A stretch of 35,986 nt of DNA from Treponema sp. (GCF_024696245.1 NZ_JAILGZ010000073.1:1-35986), one strand, 5' to 3'; numbered from the stretch's first letter, positions 1 through 10,900 are shown. A program made the numbers and translations. Notes: a model not told the origin generated them from the sequence alone.

Positions 1-3000
1 TTGCTTACACTTTCTATCATGCGGTCACCGTCATCATAACTTGGACTTGAGTAGTATCCGTCAGACTGAATTGAATCACTTGAAGAATCAGGTTCACTTT
101 CCGGAGTTGTATTGTCTACGATTCCTGCAAGGGCAACATAAGCTGCTGTATAAGAAGCAGAAAGGTTGTCTGACAATGTTACTGTTGTTCCGCTGACAGA
201 ACTTACAAGATAATAACTTCCGCCAATACTTATAAGGGAATTAACGTGAACATTAGAAGTATCACTCATTGTTATTGAAGGACTTCCGGCTTCAGAAGTG
301 ATTGTCTTTCTGAACCAGTAAAGTCCGTTTTCTGAAACAAGGGTATTGTCACTTGTAGAAGTTTCTGAACCAAGGGCTGCAATTGTTTCTGAAGAAATAT
401 CAAATTCAGCATCATCCCTTGCCTGAAGAACATCATAAAGTTTAGTTACTGTAGAAGAGTTTTCTTCATAAGTACGCTTAAAGAAGAAGGCTGTATAGGC
501 AAAGCCAGACTGTGAAACACTATCAACATCATCTTCAGATGCAACAGAAGAGAAGGTGTACCAGTTGTTACTCTGCTTTACATCAGAACTGATATCAAAG
601 CCGTCATCACCGGAAGCAGCAATTACAGGAGCTTCATTATCATAGTTAATGCTTATTTCTGTAGAACCGGTATTTGCTGTACCTTCAGCACTATCAGTGG
701 CAGAAATTGTATAAGTAAGGGAACCTACACCGTCGTCAGTTGCAAGAGTGTATTCAAAGTAAACATCTGTCTTTGTACTTGAATCAACCCATTCAACACT
801 TGCTCCTGAAACTGTAAGAAGCTCTCCGCCTTCAATAAGAGAAACTGAACCGATAGAAAGTTCATCAAGACTGTCATCGTCATGAACATAACCGGTTAAA
901 GTCCAGCTGCCCTTAACATACATATCAGAAACATATTCCCTGGTAGCTGCAACTGTACTGCCGTCATACTGTACAAGACCAAGGTCATATACATAAGGAG
1001 TATCAGCATCAAAGCTTGCCATAATGCAGGTAGAAGGACTGAACTTACTGTCACTGTCCCTGGCAATAAACTTAAGGGCAATGGCATTTGTTGCTGTAGC
1101 AGAATCTTCAGTAGGGTTAAATTCTTCAGAACCGTTTATATCAAGATTCCAGTAAGTTCCACTGACAGAAACAAGAATTCCATAATCGTCTACAGAATAA
1201 CCAGAAGCTACAGAACTTGAACCGCTTACCCATGCTGTATTAGAAGAAGATGCATCATAAGTGCGCATGTTGTAAACGCTGTAACCACTAGCTGCAAGAT
1301 AATCCAGGTCCTTTGTTGTCATTGAGAAGTCTGTAACTTCATTAGCGTCATCGTAAGTAAAGCTTCCGTATCCGCTGGAAGTATCTGAACCATGACCGGT
1401 AGAAATAATCTGAACCCATACACTGTCAACACCAATATTTGTTCCGTAAGTATCTGTGGCTGTACCATAAACTTTTACAGTACCACCAAGAGTTGTTCCG
1501 GAAGCAGAAGGATAGCTTAAAGAAATAGAAGGCTTATCCCCCTGAGGATCAAACATAATTGTATAGCAGTCTTCAAATACGTTACCTGTTTCGTCGTAAG
1601 CTTTTATCCAGAGGTAAAGGTAAACTATGTTGTCAAAAGAAGTTACATCATCAGTAATACCAAAGCTTTCAAGATAATCAGTCATAAGGCTGGTATGAGT
1701 ACCTGTTTCTGATTCATCATTACCATCAAAGTATACACTCCATGAAGTTCCTGCATCTGTAATCTGAGCATAAGCTGGAGTTGCAGAACAAGTTCCGCTT
1801 ACAGCACTTCCGTTTGAATCAAGACCTGTCCATGCAGTTACGCTTGTACTTCCATCAGGAGCACTTTCTGAAGATGGAGAGAGGGCATAGTAAATTGAAG
1901 ATGCACCGGAAACTGTACCATAGGCAAGAACCGAGCCACTGGAAGTAACAGAAGAAGAAGGTCCTGTAAGTTCAACATCAGGAGCTGTATTATCAATTGC
2001 AACCTGAAGGGATTCTTCTGTCTCAAGACCGGCATTATCTGTAACCGTAACCTTAAGGGAATGAGTACCAGTTGTAAGGGTGTCAGATATTTCTACTTCA
2101 GAAATAGTACATGTACAGTAATACTTTCCGTTAGAATCAAGACTTGCAGTTCCAAGACTTCCTGTATGAACAGTATCATCTCCTGAGATTTCTGCTGTTA
2201 CGCTGGCAATGCCGTTTTCGTCTCCGGCACTGAATGTTACCGTAAACTTAGTACGGGTTCCTCCAAGAGTTGGGAGGGAAGAAGCAGTTTCTGACCATTC
2301 ATCTGTATCTGAGTCATAATATGAATATCTGATAGTTTCGATTACAGGAACTGTCTTATCTATTGCAATATAAAGAGGTAAAGATTTTATATTTGTTCCG
2401 TCAGAAAGTTTAGGCTGAGCAAGTTCACTTGTATTTGAAGTAATAAATTCTCCGCCTTCATTATCTGTAATCTTAAAGAGAACTTCATGGCTTCCGTCTG
2501 CAAGAGTAAAGCTGCCTGCTCCATTAGAAAGAGTTACAGTAGCTGCATCATCATCAGACCATACTCCATCAGTATCAATACAATACTCTATTGAAGAAAG
2601 AGTTCCGTCATCATCACTTACATAAAGCTGAAGGCTGCTTGTATTCTTAAGCCATACAGCAGAATCTGCATCTGCCATAGAGCTGATGTCTTCGATATTA
2701 GAAAGTGTAATTACAGGTCTGTCTGTATCCTGATCTACTTCTACAGCAAGAGGAGTTGAATATCCTGTATTTCCGGCTTTATCTGTTACGCTAAAGGTAA
2801 GGTAAACTGTAACACCATCATCAGCAAGTTCAGATGTTACTACATCACTTACAGTCCAGTTGTTTACGGCATCGATTTCTTTATAAAGAACCCAGCCCTC
2901 TGCTGCTGTACTTGCAGTTGTAAGGGAAGAAATTGAAGAAACATTTCCTGTAGTTTCATCACTAGTATAATAAAGGGAAATCATTCCGCCGCTTTCAAGA

Positions 3001-6000
3001 CCGCTCTTATCACTGGCAGTTCCCTTAATATCAATGGTTCCGTTAATCTGAATTCCATCAGCTGAAGAATCTGCATCAGAAGGAGAAGTAACCGAAAGAA
3101 CAGGGGCTGTCTTATCAACAGCAACTGTTGCAATACTTACCCTTGTTGAGTTACCACTTCCGGCATTATCAACAGCAGTTGCATATACAGTAACGTTTCC
3201 ATCTGAAGCATCACTAAATACCTCAGCTGCATCTATAGTAACAGTCCACTTTACATACTGAGAACTGTATTCATTTCCGTCATCATCACTTCCTGATGTA
3301 ACAAGTTCAATTGTTCCATAAGTTGTATCAGAAGAAGTAATAGTTTTTCCATTTACTTCGATAGTAACGGCTGCAATACCTGCGCCATTTCCGTCTGAAG
3401 CTGTTCCACTGAATACGAGATCCTCTGTTGCATTTGAATACAAGGTAGAAGAAGAAGCTGTAATAGTAGGAGCATCCGTATCAATATGAATGGCATAAGA
3501 CTGAATTCCATTCCATGAATAATCTCCTGATTCCCCATCATCTGAATAATCATCATCCCCATTAAAGTCATAGAATACTGTAAGGGAATCTACCGCTGCA
3601 TTACCTACGTTATCAACTGCAAGAAGAAGAAGATAATTGTCAGTTGCAGTAAATCCGGAAATAGTAGAAGAGTAATTGCTTTCTACTTCAGTAAAATATT
3701 TTACGCTGTCAGAATCTGTATAAGAAACTCTCTTTGTAGAAGTTGTAGTCAAAGGAGAGAAGCTGCCGCTGGAAGATGTTGCATAATTTTCCAGGAAGTC
3801 TGCTATTGCATCTGAATCAGGTTCTTCTGTAAGAATCTGATAGTAGATTTTTGCAAGTCCGGAACCAGTATCAAGGAAGTTACCCCTGATTTTAATTGAA
3901 GTATCATTTCCATAAGAACCAGATGAATACTTTCCGCCAACCTTACTGTCCAGTGAAGAATCATAGGTATACCCGGCAGCCGTAAGTTCATCACTACTAT
4001 TATCAGTATCACCAATACGGAAAACTATATCCTTGTTATTTGCATCTGCCCAGTGAAGTGCCTGAGGTCCTGCAAGGTCAAATACAATTGTAACTACAGA
4101 AGATGCAGAATTGCCTGCACCGTCTGTTACAGTAAACTTAGCCTGAGCACCTGTAGAGAGGGAACTTAAATCAACATCAGCAAATTCCCAGTTATAAAGA
4201 TTTCCGGAATTTTCAGGAACTGTTACAGAACTTGCCTCTCCGCTTGCTGTGAGAATATCGAGAGTAACAGAAGAAACTGCTTTTCCATCAGAAGCATTAC
4301 CCTTAAAGGTAAAGGTATTGCCGGAAGAATTATTTACATAATAAGCAGACTCAGAAGACTTATAGTAAGAAGAAGAGAATGAATTCAATGTAAGGGAAGG
4401 ATTTTCAGTATCAACTACAACTTCAAAAAGCCTTGCACTTACACTTACTACTGAAGAAGTTGCAATCTGGGTACAATTTTTACCATAAGCAACAAGCTTT
4501 CCGTCAGAAGAAGGCTGACTTACAAGCTTCCATGAGCGGATTAAAGTTTTATCAGTAAAGCTGTCATAAGAAGCCCAGTCTGAAATTTCTGCAAGGTCAT
4601 CTGCAGAAGTAAATTCTGTTGCAGAATAAAGCAGGGTATCAGGAACATAATCAACTGAATCAAGAGTAAAGGTAAGGTCTTCTACACCGCTGACAGAGTT
4701 TACATAAGAACCGTAAACAGTAACTTCTGTTTCTCCGTTTACATAAACATTGGAACCGGTCTTAGTAAGGGTTGAATCATTAGAAGTCTGATAATAAGAA
4801 GCAGTAAGTGTTGTATTTGTAGAATCCTTAATAGCAAATCCGTAATTATTGCCATCAAGGGCAACAAGGCTGTTGTCATTTGTATCAGTTCCAAGGATTT
4901 CTACCTTGTAATAAGAACCTGCTTTAAGACCAAATGAAGTATCAAGGTAAAGGGTATATGTATAAGTATCAACAGTTGTATCGTCACCGCTGACACTGTT
5001 ACCGTCACGATCAGTAATGTAAGTACCATCAGTTTCTATAACTGTATCTGTTTCAGCAAGATTAGAATCAAGAAGGATTATTTTTGCACCAAGAGTTGAA
5101 GGATATATTTCTGCCTTATCAATTCCGTAAGAAACCGTAACACTAAGGGAGCCGCTTACAGAAGCTGCAGCAATATCATCTGTATCAGTGTAAGAATAGT
5201 TTACGATTCTGTATGTAGGGTCTGCATCTGAATTAATCATAAAGGCAAACTTAGTATCTGCATCTGCACAATAAGTTACTGCAGTACCTGTCTGCTCATA
5301 AGTTCCCTCAAGAACAGCTTTTACAATAGCAATCTCTTCATCAGTAAGGGTTCCAGAATAAGAGTCTGTAAGAATCTGCATACATTCCTTTACATCTGGA
5401 ACAGAAGTAAGGCCTGCTGTTTTAAGAACTTCCGTAAGACTTTCGTCTAAGAAAACCTTTTCAGAAGAATTACCTAATTCATCATATATCTCAGCTACGG
5501 CATAAAATGTTTTGTTTGTATCCCAGCCGGAGCTGTTTTCTTCTCCATAAATGGCAATATAGTTGTCATAAAGAGCCTGCTGATTTTCGTCAAGGGAACT
5601 GGTATCTGAATAATAGCAGGCAATTGTAACAGCGGTAGAGTTGGCATCAAAACCTGTAAATGAGCTTTTAGCAAGTTCAATTTGATTTCCATCGGAGTCA
5701 TAAACAGAAACTTCCATTCTGTCCAGACTGTGACTGTCACTTATAACACCTGTAAGCTGAACCTTATGTCCAAAAAGATATAAATCCGTATCAGTATCAG
5801 AATCTATGCTTACAACCCCCGGCTTTTCCATAAAGAATAATGGTGCTGTAGTATCAACATCAAAAGTACTGGTTGGTTTACTTGAAGTATGTCCGGAAGA
5901 ATCATAGGCAACAGCAGAGATTTCGTAACTTCCGTCAGAAAGAGTTGCAAGACAGCCTTCAGTTGATTCAGAAAGAGCTGTTGCTAAAAGTGCTGACCAG

Positions 6001-6281
6001 TCATTGCCTTCACCAAGAGTGGCTTCCTGATCTTCAAAAATGACTTCTTCTGTATCCGTATCAATTTTTTTAAGGGTAAGGAGAACTTTTGTAACGCTTT
6101 TATCGTCAGACCATGTACCGGAAACAGTAATAGTATCCTTTACAAGATCTCCTGTAGCCGGATTAACTATAGATACAGTCGGAGCCCTTGTATCTACAGA
6201 AGGTCCAAGACCAATCTCACAGGCAACAAATGTTAAAACCAGAAGAGAAATTGATATTGATAAAAATTTTTTTAAGCTCAT
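1..6281 (-). CDS. Giant Ig-like repeat lipoprotein, 3' end outside window
   Basis: The frame is open from the ATG at 6281 to the left edge, giving at least 2093 codons with no stop, so the C-terminus is missing. A GGAG ribosome site lies 6 nt before this ATG; a second in-frame ATG at 6293 overlaps that site and was not chosen. The N-terminus is basic, then hydrophobic, and ends in FVAC with Cys21. This fits a spirochaetal lipoprotein signal, whose lipoboxes are relaxed. The rest is a chain of Ig/cadherin-like beta domains. Each typically opens with a VDTTAP, IDNTAP or VDKTAP linker, followed by a hydrophobic strand, a GTASD or GTATD turn and a later TDxAGN motif. The composition is rich in Ser, Thr, Asp and Gly and nearly free of Cys after residue 21. 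No enzymatic domain was recognised. Inferred role: surface or periplasmic structural protein or adhesin. The partner and membrane side are unknown. Confidence is high for the architecture and low for function. Confidence 0.85.
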   Translation of the reverse strand, partial: MSLKKFLSISISLLVLTFVACEIGLGPSVDTRAPTVSIVNPATGDLVKDTITVSGTWSDDKSVTKVLLTLKKIDTDTEEVIFEDQEATLGEGNDWSALLATALSESTEGCLATLSDGSYEISAVAYDSSGHTSSKPTSTFDVDTTAPLFFMEKPGVVSIDSDTDTDLYLFGHKVQLTGVISDSHSLDRMEVSVYDSDGNQIELAKSSFTGFDANSTAVTIACYYSDTSSLDENQQALYDNYIAIYGEENSSGWDTNKTFYAVAEIYDELGNSSEKVFLDESLTEVLKTAGLTSVPDVKECMQILTDSYSGTLTDEEIAIVKAVLEGTYEQTGTAVTYCADADTKFAFMINSDADPTYRIVNYSYTDTDDIAAASVSGSLSVTVSYGIDKAEIYPSTLGAKIILLDSNLAETDTVIETDGTYITDRDGNSVSGDDTTVDTYTYTLYLDTSFGLKAGSYYKVEILGTDTNDNSLVALDGNNYGFAIKDSTNTTLTASYYQTSNDSTLTKTGSNVYVNGETEVTVYGSYVNSVSGVEDLTFTLDSVDYVPDTLLYSATEFTSADDLAEISDWASYDSFTDKTLIRSWKLVSQPSSDGKLVAYGKNCTQIATSSVVSVSARLFEVVVDTENPSLTLNSFSSSYYKSSESAYYVNNSSGNTFTFKGNASDGKAVSSVTLDILTASGEASSVTVPENSGNLYNWEFADVDLSSLSTGAQAKFTVTDGAGNSASSVVTIVFDLAGPQALHWADANNKDIVFRIGDTDNSSDELTAAGYTYDSSLDSKVGGKYSSGSYGNDTSIKIRGNFLDTGSGLAKIYYQILTEEPDSDAIADFLENYATSSSGSFSPLTTTSTKRVSYTDSDSVKYFTEVESNYSSTISGFTATDNYLLLLAVDNVGNAAVDSLTVFYDFNGDDDYSDDGESGDYSWNGIQSYAIHIDTDAPTITASSSTLYSNATEDLVFSGTASDGNGAGIAAVTIEVNGKTITSSDTTYGTIELVTSGSDDDGNEYSSQYVKWTVTIDAAEVFSDASDGNVTVYATAVDNAGSGNSTRVSIATVAVDKTAPVLSVTSPSDADSSADGIQINGTIDIKGTASDKSGLESGGMISLYYTSDETTGNVSSISSLTTASTAAEGWVLYKEIDAVNNWTVSDVVTSELADDGVTVYLTFSVTDKAGNTGYSTPLAVEVDQDTDRPVITLSNIEDISSMADADSAVWLKNTSSLQLYVSDDDGTLSSIEYCIDTDGVWSDDDAATVTLSNGAGSFTLADGSHEVLFKITDNEGGEFITSNTSELAQPKLSDGTNIKSLPLYIAIDKTVPVIETIRYSYYDSDTDEWSETASSLPTLGGTRTKFTVTFSAGDENGIASVTAEISGDDTVHTGSLGTASLDSNGKYYCTCTISEVEISDTLTTGTHSLKVTVTDNAGLETEESLQVAIDNTAPDVELTGPSSSVTSSGSVLAYGTVSGASSIYYALSPSSESAPDGSTSVTAWTGLDSNGSAVSGTCSATPAYAQITDAGTSWSVYFDGNDESETGTHTSLMTDYLESFGITDDVTSFDNIVYLYLWIKAYDETGNVFEDCYTIMFDPQGDKPSISLSYPSASGTTLGGTVKVYGTATDTYGTNIGVDSVWVQIISTGHGSDTSSGYGSFTYDDANEVTDFSMTTKDLDYLAASGYSVYNMRTYDASSSNTAWVSGSSSVASGYSVDDYGILVSVSGTYWNLDINGSEEFNPTEDSATATNAIALKFIARDSDSKFSPSTCIMASFDADTPYVYDLGLVQYDGSTVAATREYVSDMYVKGSWTLTGYVHDDDSLDELSIGSVSLIEGGELLTVSGASVEWVDSSTKTDVYFEYTLATDDGVGSLTYTISATDSAEGTANTGSTEISINYDNEAPVIAASGDDGFDISSDVKQSNNWYTFSSVASEDDVDSVSQSGFAYTAFFFKRTYEENSSTVTKLYDVLQARDDAEFDISSETIAALGSETSTSDNTLVSENGLYWFRKTITSEAGSPSITMSDTSNVHVNSLISIGGSYYLVSSVSGTTVTLSDNLSASYTAAYVALAGIVDNTTPESEPDSSSDSIQSDGYYSSPSYDDGDRMIESVS

Positions 6282-6379
6282 ATTATTCTCCATAAAAAAC
6301 TCTAGGACCAGATTTACGAAAATTCTCAAAAGATATTCTCTATATCCTCGGAAGATTTTCTTAATAACATAAATATTAC

Positions 6380-6458
6380 CGCCTGTTTTTTGGAGGAAGA
6401 GCTGCATAATATAATAAAAGAACAGGCTCCATTTAAAGTATAGCCTTTTTCTCCAAAA
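6380..6458 (+). repeat. Dispersed non-coding block, copy A
   Basis: This stretch lies in the 280-nt divergent gap between the Ig lipoprotein and the solute-binding-like gene. It resembles the sequence before the nuclease pseudogene at 35611-35664. Shared parts in the same order are CGCCT, a T5-G run, GCTGCAT, an AT/TA/TAAAA stretch, ACAG and TTTCTCCAAAA. The block includes a TATAAT-like hexamer at 6410-6415. It may be a relic of a mobile gene's 5' region or a shared regulatory site. Confidence 0.4.
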
Positions 6459-6526
6459 TCTCCATTGAAATTCACTGAATTTTTTTTGAATTTTCACCAA
6501 ATTTTTAAACTTTCCGGTAAATTTCC

Positions 6527-6555
6527 TCTACAAAGACGGAATTTCGATGTAAACT
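6527..6555 (+). promoter_or_regulatory. Promoter of the solute-binding-like gene
   Basis: TCTACA (6527-6532) and TAAACT (6550-6555) are separated by 17 nt. Only 6 nt then remain before the ATG at 6562, so transcription would start at or next to the start codon. No Shine-Dalgarno sequence is present. Confidence 0.5.
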
Positions 6556-6561
6556 CCTTCT

Positions 6562-7743
6562 ATGAAAGTAATTGAATTTATTAAAAAACCAGCAGTACTT
6601 ATTCCTGCCGCTGCCCTTATTCTCTTTGCTCTTGTAACTGCAGGAATCCTGAAATCATGTCAGGGTGGTGAATCAGCAAAGGCACAACCTGTAATCGTCT
6701 TTTATGATCTGGATGAAGATATAGAAGAAATCCTTAAATCCCAGATAGAAGAATTGTCCTCAGGCTTAGGCTGCAGTTACAGATTTAAGCACATTGACGG
6801 AGACAAAAAACTTAGTTCCAGGGAAATCAGAAACTACGAACTTTTGATTACAAAAAACGGTATTGCCGCTGATAATCTTTCTGAATCCACCATGACTATT
6901 TCTGACAGATGTTTTACTTCCGTGCCTAATTCACTTTCCATCAACAAAAAGATTCTTCCGATTATTCTTGATCACAATGAAGTTTCCGTTTATACAGTTC
7001 CCCAGAAAAAACTTAACCTTACCCTTCCCTCTACATGGAAGGAATACATGGCTTTTCTTAAGGCAGAACGAGACAGCAGTCTTATAGAAAATCCTTCTAT
7101 CTGTGCCGGAAAAGAAAACAGCCAGCTCTTTGGTTTTATAAGCAACCTTGCCCTTACAAAACTTGGCATTAACGGATACAAGGAACTTACTAAAGAACTG
7201 TCCCTCAGCAATGGAAGAACAGTTACTCCAATGCTTACATCCGTTCTTAACGAAATTAAGGAAATGCAGGACCAGGGACTGATTCTTAAAAACTGGTATG
7301 AAGTTACGGAAAGTGACCTCCTTCAGTATTACTTTAAGGAAAGAAAAACCGGTGTTTACTACATGAGCCTTTCCCTGCACAGAAAAGTTCAGCAGCTTTA
7401 CATCAAGTACTTTGAGACCATGGATTTTCCTAAAGCCGACATTGCTACAAAAGAAGCTGTAACAGGAAGCAGTATTTGTGCCCTTCAGATAAACAACAAA
7501 TTTAAAGGAGAAGAACTTTTAAGCATTCTTCTTTCTTCAAAAGTTCAGGAATACCTTACAGACAAAAGCCGCCTGGCGCCTGTAAATAAAAAATGCATGG
7601 CTTATGACAGTCAGTCTGATGACGTAAGGTTCTGGGTTGCAAGTTCACCGGCAGGACTTATTCCGGACATCAGCTATGCTTCCTTTGATGATCCTGTAAA
7701 GCGCAGCCGTCTGGCAGATGCAATCCGCTCTTACTTAAAATAA
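6562..7743 (+). CDS. Orphan extracellular solute-binding-protein-like lipoprotein
   Basis: The product is 393 residues. The N-terminus has a long hydrophobic stretch ending in LKSC (Cys33), a plausible lipobox; otherwise it is an uncleaved membrane anchor. The body resembles family 1 (sugar-type) ABC solute-binding proteins. It has a central PSTWKEYMAFLK segment like the P-x-TW-x-E-h-h-x-h-h element of that family, and a late segment with SSKVQEYLTD followed by APVNKK, which matches the usual ending around S-x-x-V-Q-x-Y-L and P-V-N-K. No permease or ATPase gene is adjacent, so it may feed a distant transporter or act as a sensor or regulatory lipoprotein. There is no Shine-Dalgarno sequence, and the -10 box abuts the ATG. 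The family assignment rests on motif resemblance only and the ligand is unknown. The gene faces the downstream giant Ig gene and shares its terminator. Confidence 0.65.
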   Translation: MKVIEFIKKPAVLIPAAALILFALVTAGILKSCQGGESAKAQPVIVFYDLDEDIEEILKSQIEELSSGLGCSYRFKHIDGDKKLSSREIRNYELLITKNGIAADNLSESTMTISDRCFTSVPNSLSINKKILPIILDHNEVSVYTVPQKKLNLTLPSTWKEYMAFLKAERDSSLIENPSICAGKENSQLFGFISNLALTKLGINGYKELTKELSLSNGRTVTPMLTSVLNEIKEMQDQGLILKNWYEVTESDLLQYYFKERKTGVYYMSLSLHRKVQQLYIKYFETMDFPKADIATKEAVTGSSICALQINNKFKGEELLSILLSSKVQEYLTDKSRLAPVNKKCMAYDSQSDDVRFWVASSPAGLIPDISYASFDDPVKRSRLADAIRSYLK

Positions 7744-7788
7744 AAAAGTAAAAGTCAGACATCTAATTCAATTTAATTCAATACGTCG

Positions 7789-7854
7789 AGTCAAGGCACG
7801 CTCACGCTTAAAGCCTTGACTTCGCCGTTTTGAGGGTTTTGTAATAAACCCTCA
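7789..7854. repeat. Two consecutive inverted repeats in a convergent gap
   Basis: A 9-bp perfect inverted repeat pairs 7789-7797 with 7813-7821 (AGTCAAGGC, 15-nt loop). A second 9-bp perfect repeat pairs 7831-7839 with 7846-7854 (TGAGGGTTT, 6-nt loop). Neither is followed by a T-run on its 3' side on either strand, so they do not look like terminators. They could be a REP-like palindromic element. Confidence 0.5.
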
Positions 7855-7859
7855 ATAAA

Positions 7860-7906
7860 AAAGGGGCTGAACTTAAAGCATTTAACTGCTCAAGTTCAGC
7901 CCCTTT
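7860..7906. terminator. Bidirectional rho-independent terminator
   Basis: A 15-bp perfect stem pairs 7860-7874 with 7892-7906 and is flanked by an A-run on the left and a T-rich stretch on the right. The loop holds a further AGCA/TGCT pairing. It can end transcription of the solute-binding-like gene (plus) and of the giant Ig gene (minus). Confidence 0.9.
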
Positions 7907-7942
7907 CTATTACTTATTTTATTCTTTTCTTATTCACAGCTT

Positions 7943-10900
7943 TTAGAATACGCTTGTACGTATACCAAGTGATACTGTAAACACTTCCTTCTTAGCATCA
8001 TCACTGGCAATATCCGATGGAATAAACCAGATCTGAGGTTCAGTGTAAAGGGACCAGGTCTTAAAGAGCTTTGCATTCGGAATGGTTACCCTAGGGAACT
8101 CAATCTGAACAAGAGCTGCAGAAAGTACCTGTGATACCTTTTCTCCATCTGTAGAAGTAGCACCAGAATCCGTAAAGTAAGAGAAGTTTGCACCTACAGA
8201 AATAGAAGCACTAAGCCAGTCCCAGTCACGGCCAAAGAAGTACCTGAATGGAATATATCCAATCTGAGCAATAATCTTTGCACCGATTACGTTACCACCA
8301 AAGCGCAGGTCTGTATGTGACTGACCAAGCATGTCAGAAACCATATCACGCTGGCTCTGGGTAAACTGACCAAAGTTAGCCTGAATCTTAACTGCATTAT
8401 CGAATGCTGTAAGACCAATACCAACATTGTAAAGGGTTGCTCCCCATACGCTTACATCAAAGTAAAGACCCTGAATAAAGGCTGGTACTTCATAAGCAGC
8501 CTTGTCACCCTTACGAAGTTCAAACTTAACTGACTTAAGGTTTACGTCATCACTGGTAAGTCCCTTAAAGTTAAGCTGCTGGTTGTAATGACCGCCTTCT
8601 CCCGGTGAAATAAGCTTGATTACAGGAGCTGTTCTGTCAATCTGAACAATAGTTCTTGTAATTGCATTTTCTCCGTTGTACATCTCTGCCTTTACAAGCA
8701 TAAAGTGGGTTCCGGCTGCAATATCAAGGTTTTCAATTCTGTAAGACCAGTTACCCCTGTTCTTGCGGGAAACTGCCTTATAAGACTTACCATTGTCAAA
8801 GCTTACGTATACGCCCTTAATCTTTTTACCTTCAAGTTCACGCCTGCGTTCTACAGAAATATTCTTTTTGTCCTTAAGCTCTGCCTTTTCTTCTTCTGTA
8901 AGAATGTAGCCGGCATTACCTGCAAGGAGAGGTCTGTTCTGAGCAAAGTCACCGTAAGTAAAGTCTGCATTATCCAGAGTTACCCATGGACCATTAGGAG
9001 CGTAAACAAAGGTCTGTTCACGGCTTTCGATTACCTTACCATTCTTTGTGTGGGAGATAACCTTATATCTGTAAACACCTGCTGTAAGGGATACTGTCTT
9101 ATCCTTACCCTCTTCGTCTTTAAGAACGTTTCCTTCCTTGTCATAGAGTTTGTAAACAGGGCAGATTCTGAACTTAAAGTAGCCGTTTGGAGTAAGCATA
9201 CTTGTATTCTTTGTAACATTCTTTCCATAAGGGAGGTGTTCTGCAGCGGCAATAATCCTATTGTCAGAATTAAGCTGTCCGCTTCCGTCCTTAAGGGAAA
9301 TCTCTACATACTGAACAGGGTCATCTTCTTCTGAACTTGTTATACCGTAAATGTTGAATTCACCATTAAGATGTTCACCATTAAGAGGGTAAAGAAGTTC
9401 TGCCCTGGCAAGCTGAGTTTTTGAATCCAGCTGAATGTTGCGGCTTACACGGGTTACGTTTCCGGCAGCATCTTTTCCTGTAAGTTCTACGTTATAGAAG
9501 CCGTCATTAAGGGAACGTTCAATATCAATAATTTCAGAAATAATTTCTGAAGGTGTAAGTTCATAGTGAGCAAGGCGTGATGGTACTGTCTTACCTTCAA
9601 GGGAACGTACTGTAATGTAAAGTTCAGTAAGTCCGATGTTGTCTGTTGTCTGTCCTGAGAAGAAGAGGTTCTTAGAAGTCTTACTGTCATCAAGAGGAAG
9701 CTCAAGCCTGAGTTCAGGAGCAGTATTATCAATGTTAATCAAAGATGAATAAAGACCTGTAATTCCATAGCCGTCATATACCTTAAAGAATACTACGTGA
9801 GTTCCGTCCTGAATTACACGGGTATCAAAAGTATAGCTCCAGTTTGTAGTACCTTCTGCATCATTATAAGAAGCACCGTTATCAATAGAAACCTGAACCT
9901 TACTGATTCCGTTTTTATCGCTGGCAGTTCCCCTGAGGGTTACAATACCCTTAACAGTCTTACTGATATCAGGTTCATTCATCCAGCCCTTTGGTTCTTC
10001 AAGAGAAATACGGAACTTGCGGACATCTTCTGAACCACGGATACCGTTACGGTCAACAGAGTAAACACTTACACTATGTTCGTTGTCTGTCATTGAAGAA
10101 AGTGGAACTTCAATTTCGTAGTTATAGCGGAGGTTTGCATCATCAGTTTCTGCAAGAGAAGGATCAGATGATACAAGCTGATAACGGCCACTGTCTATTC
10201 TATAGTAAACACGGCTTGGACCGTCATCATCAGAAACTACACCGGAAATCTTAAAGTCTGTAGTAAGAACCTGATTTTCTTCCGGCAGGTTAATTTCTAC
10301 AACAGGCTTGTCTGATTCAGAGTTAACTTTAAATTCCCAGCTGTAAGATGAATCAGGAATTACAGTTGAGTTTCCGGCTGCATCTGTAAATACAAATGAC
10401 ATCCTGTTATCAATAGGGAATGCTGCTGTTCCTACTTCCATATGTGGCAGTGAAGAATTAAGGGTCTTTAACGGATTATTTCTGTCTGCTACAGGAACTT
10501 CCTTTCCTTCACTGTCTGTAAGTGTTTTTGCCGGAATATCTTCCGGATGAGCATAGATTTCAAATTCTTCTGAACGTGCTCCACCTGGAGAACGATATGT
10601 AATGCTCTTAAGAAGACCAGCTTCTTTTACAAGGAAGCCGATTGTATTTTCACCGTTAACGCTTGTACTTGCTGCATCAGGAAGAATAACCTGAACCTGA
10701 GGAGCAGTTGTATCTTTCTGAACTACAGTATTGCAGTAAGCAATTTTTCCGGAAGTATCTTTTGCACGGAGTGAAAGACCTGCATATCCGTCAGGAATAT
10801 CACTAAGGTCTACTGTAAAGCTGAATTCTCCGCCACCCTTTGGAATAGAAACAGGCTTCCATTCAGCATCTGCATTATCAGAGAGAGTATATTCAAGGGA

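Noticed and set aside
1-6281. Ig-module periodicity as a DNA tandem repeat or CRISPR-like array
   Set aside because: The modules resemble each other at protein level only; no regular identical DNA repeat was seen.
6040-6372. Plus-strand frame of 110 codons over the start of the Ig lipoprotein
   Set aside because: Antisense to the lipoprotein signal and first Ig domain; no promoter or ribosome site.
6931-7380. Minus-strand frame of 149 codons opposite the solute-binding-like gene
   Set aside because: Its composition is that of a reverse-complement shadow, and the plus-strand protein shows family motifs.
7831-7854. Hairpin TGAGGGTTT as a terminator of the solute-binding-like gene
   Set aside because: It is followed by an A-run, not a T-run; the 15-bp hairpin just after it is a better terminator.
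8705-9334. Plus-strand frame of 209 codons opposite the giant Ig gene
   Set aside because: It is antisense to a strongly supported coding region, with Cys- and Phe-rich low-quality sequence and no ribosome site.
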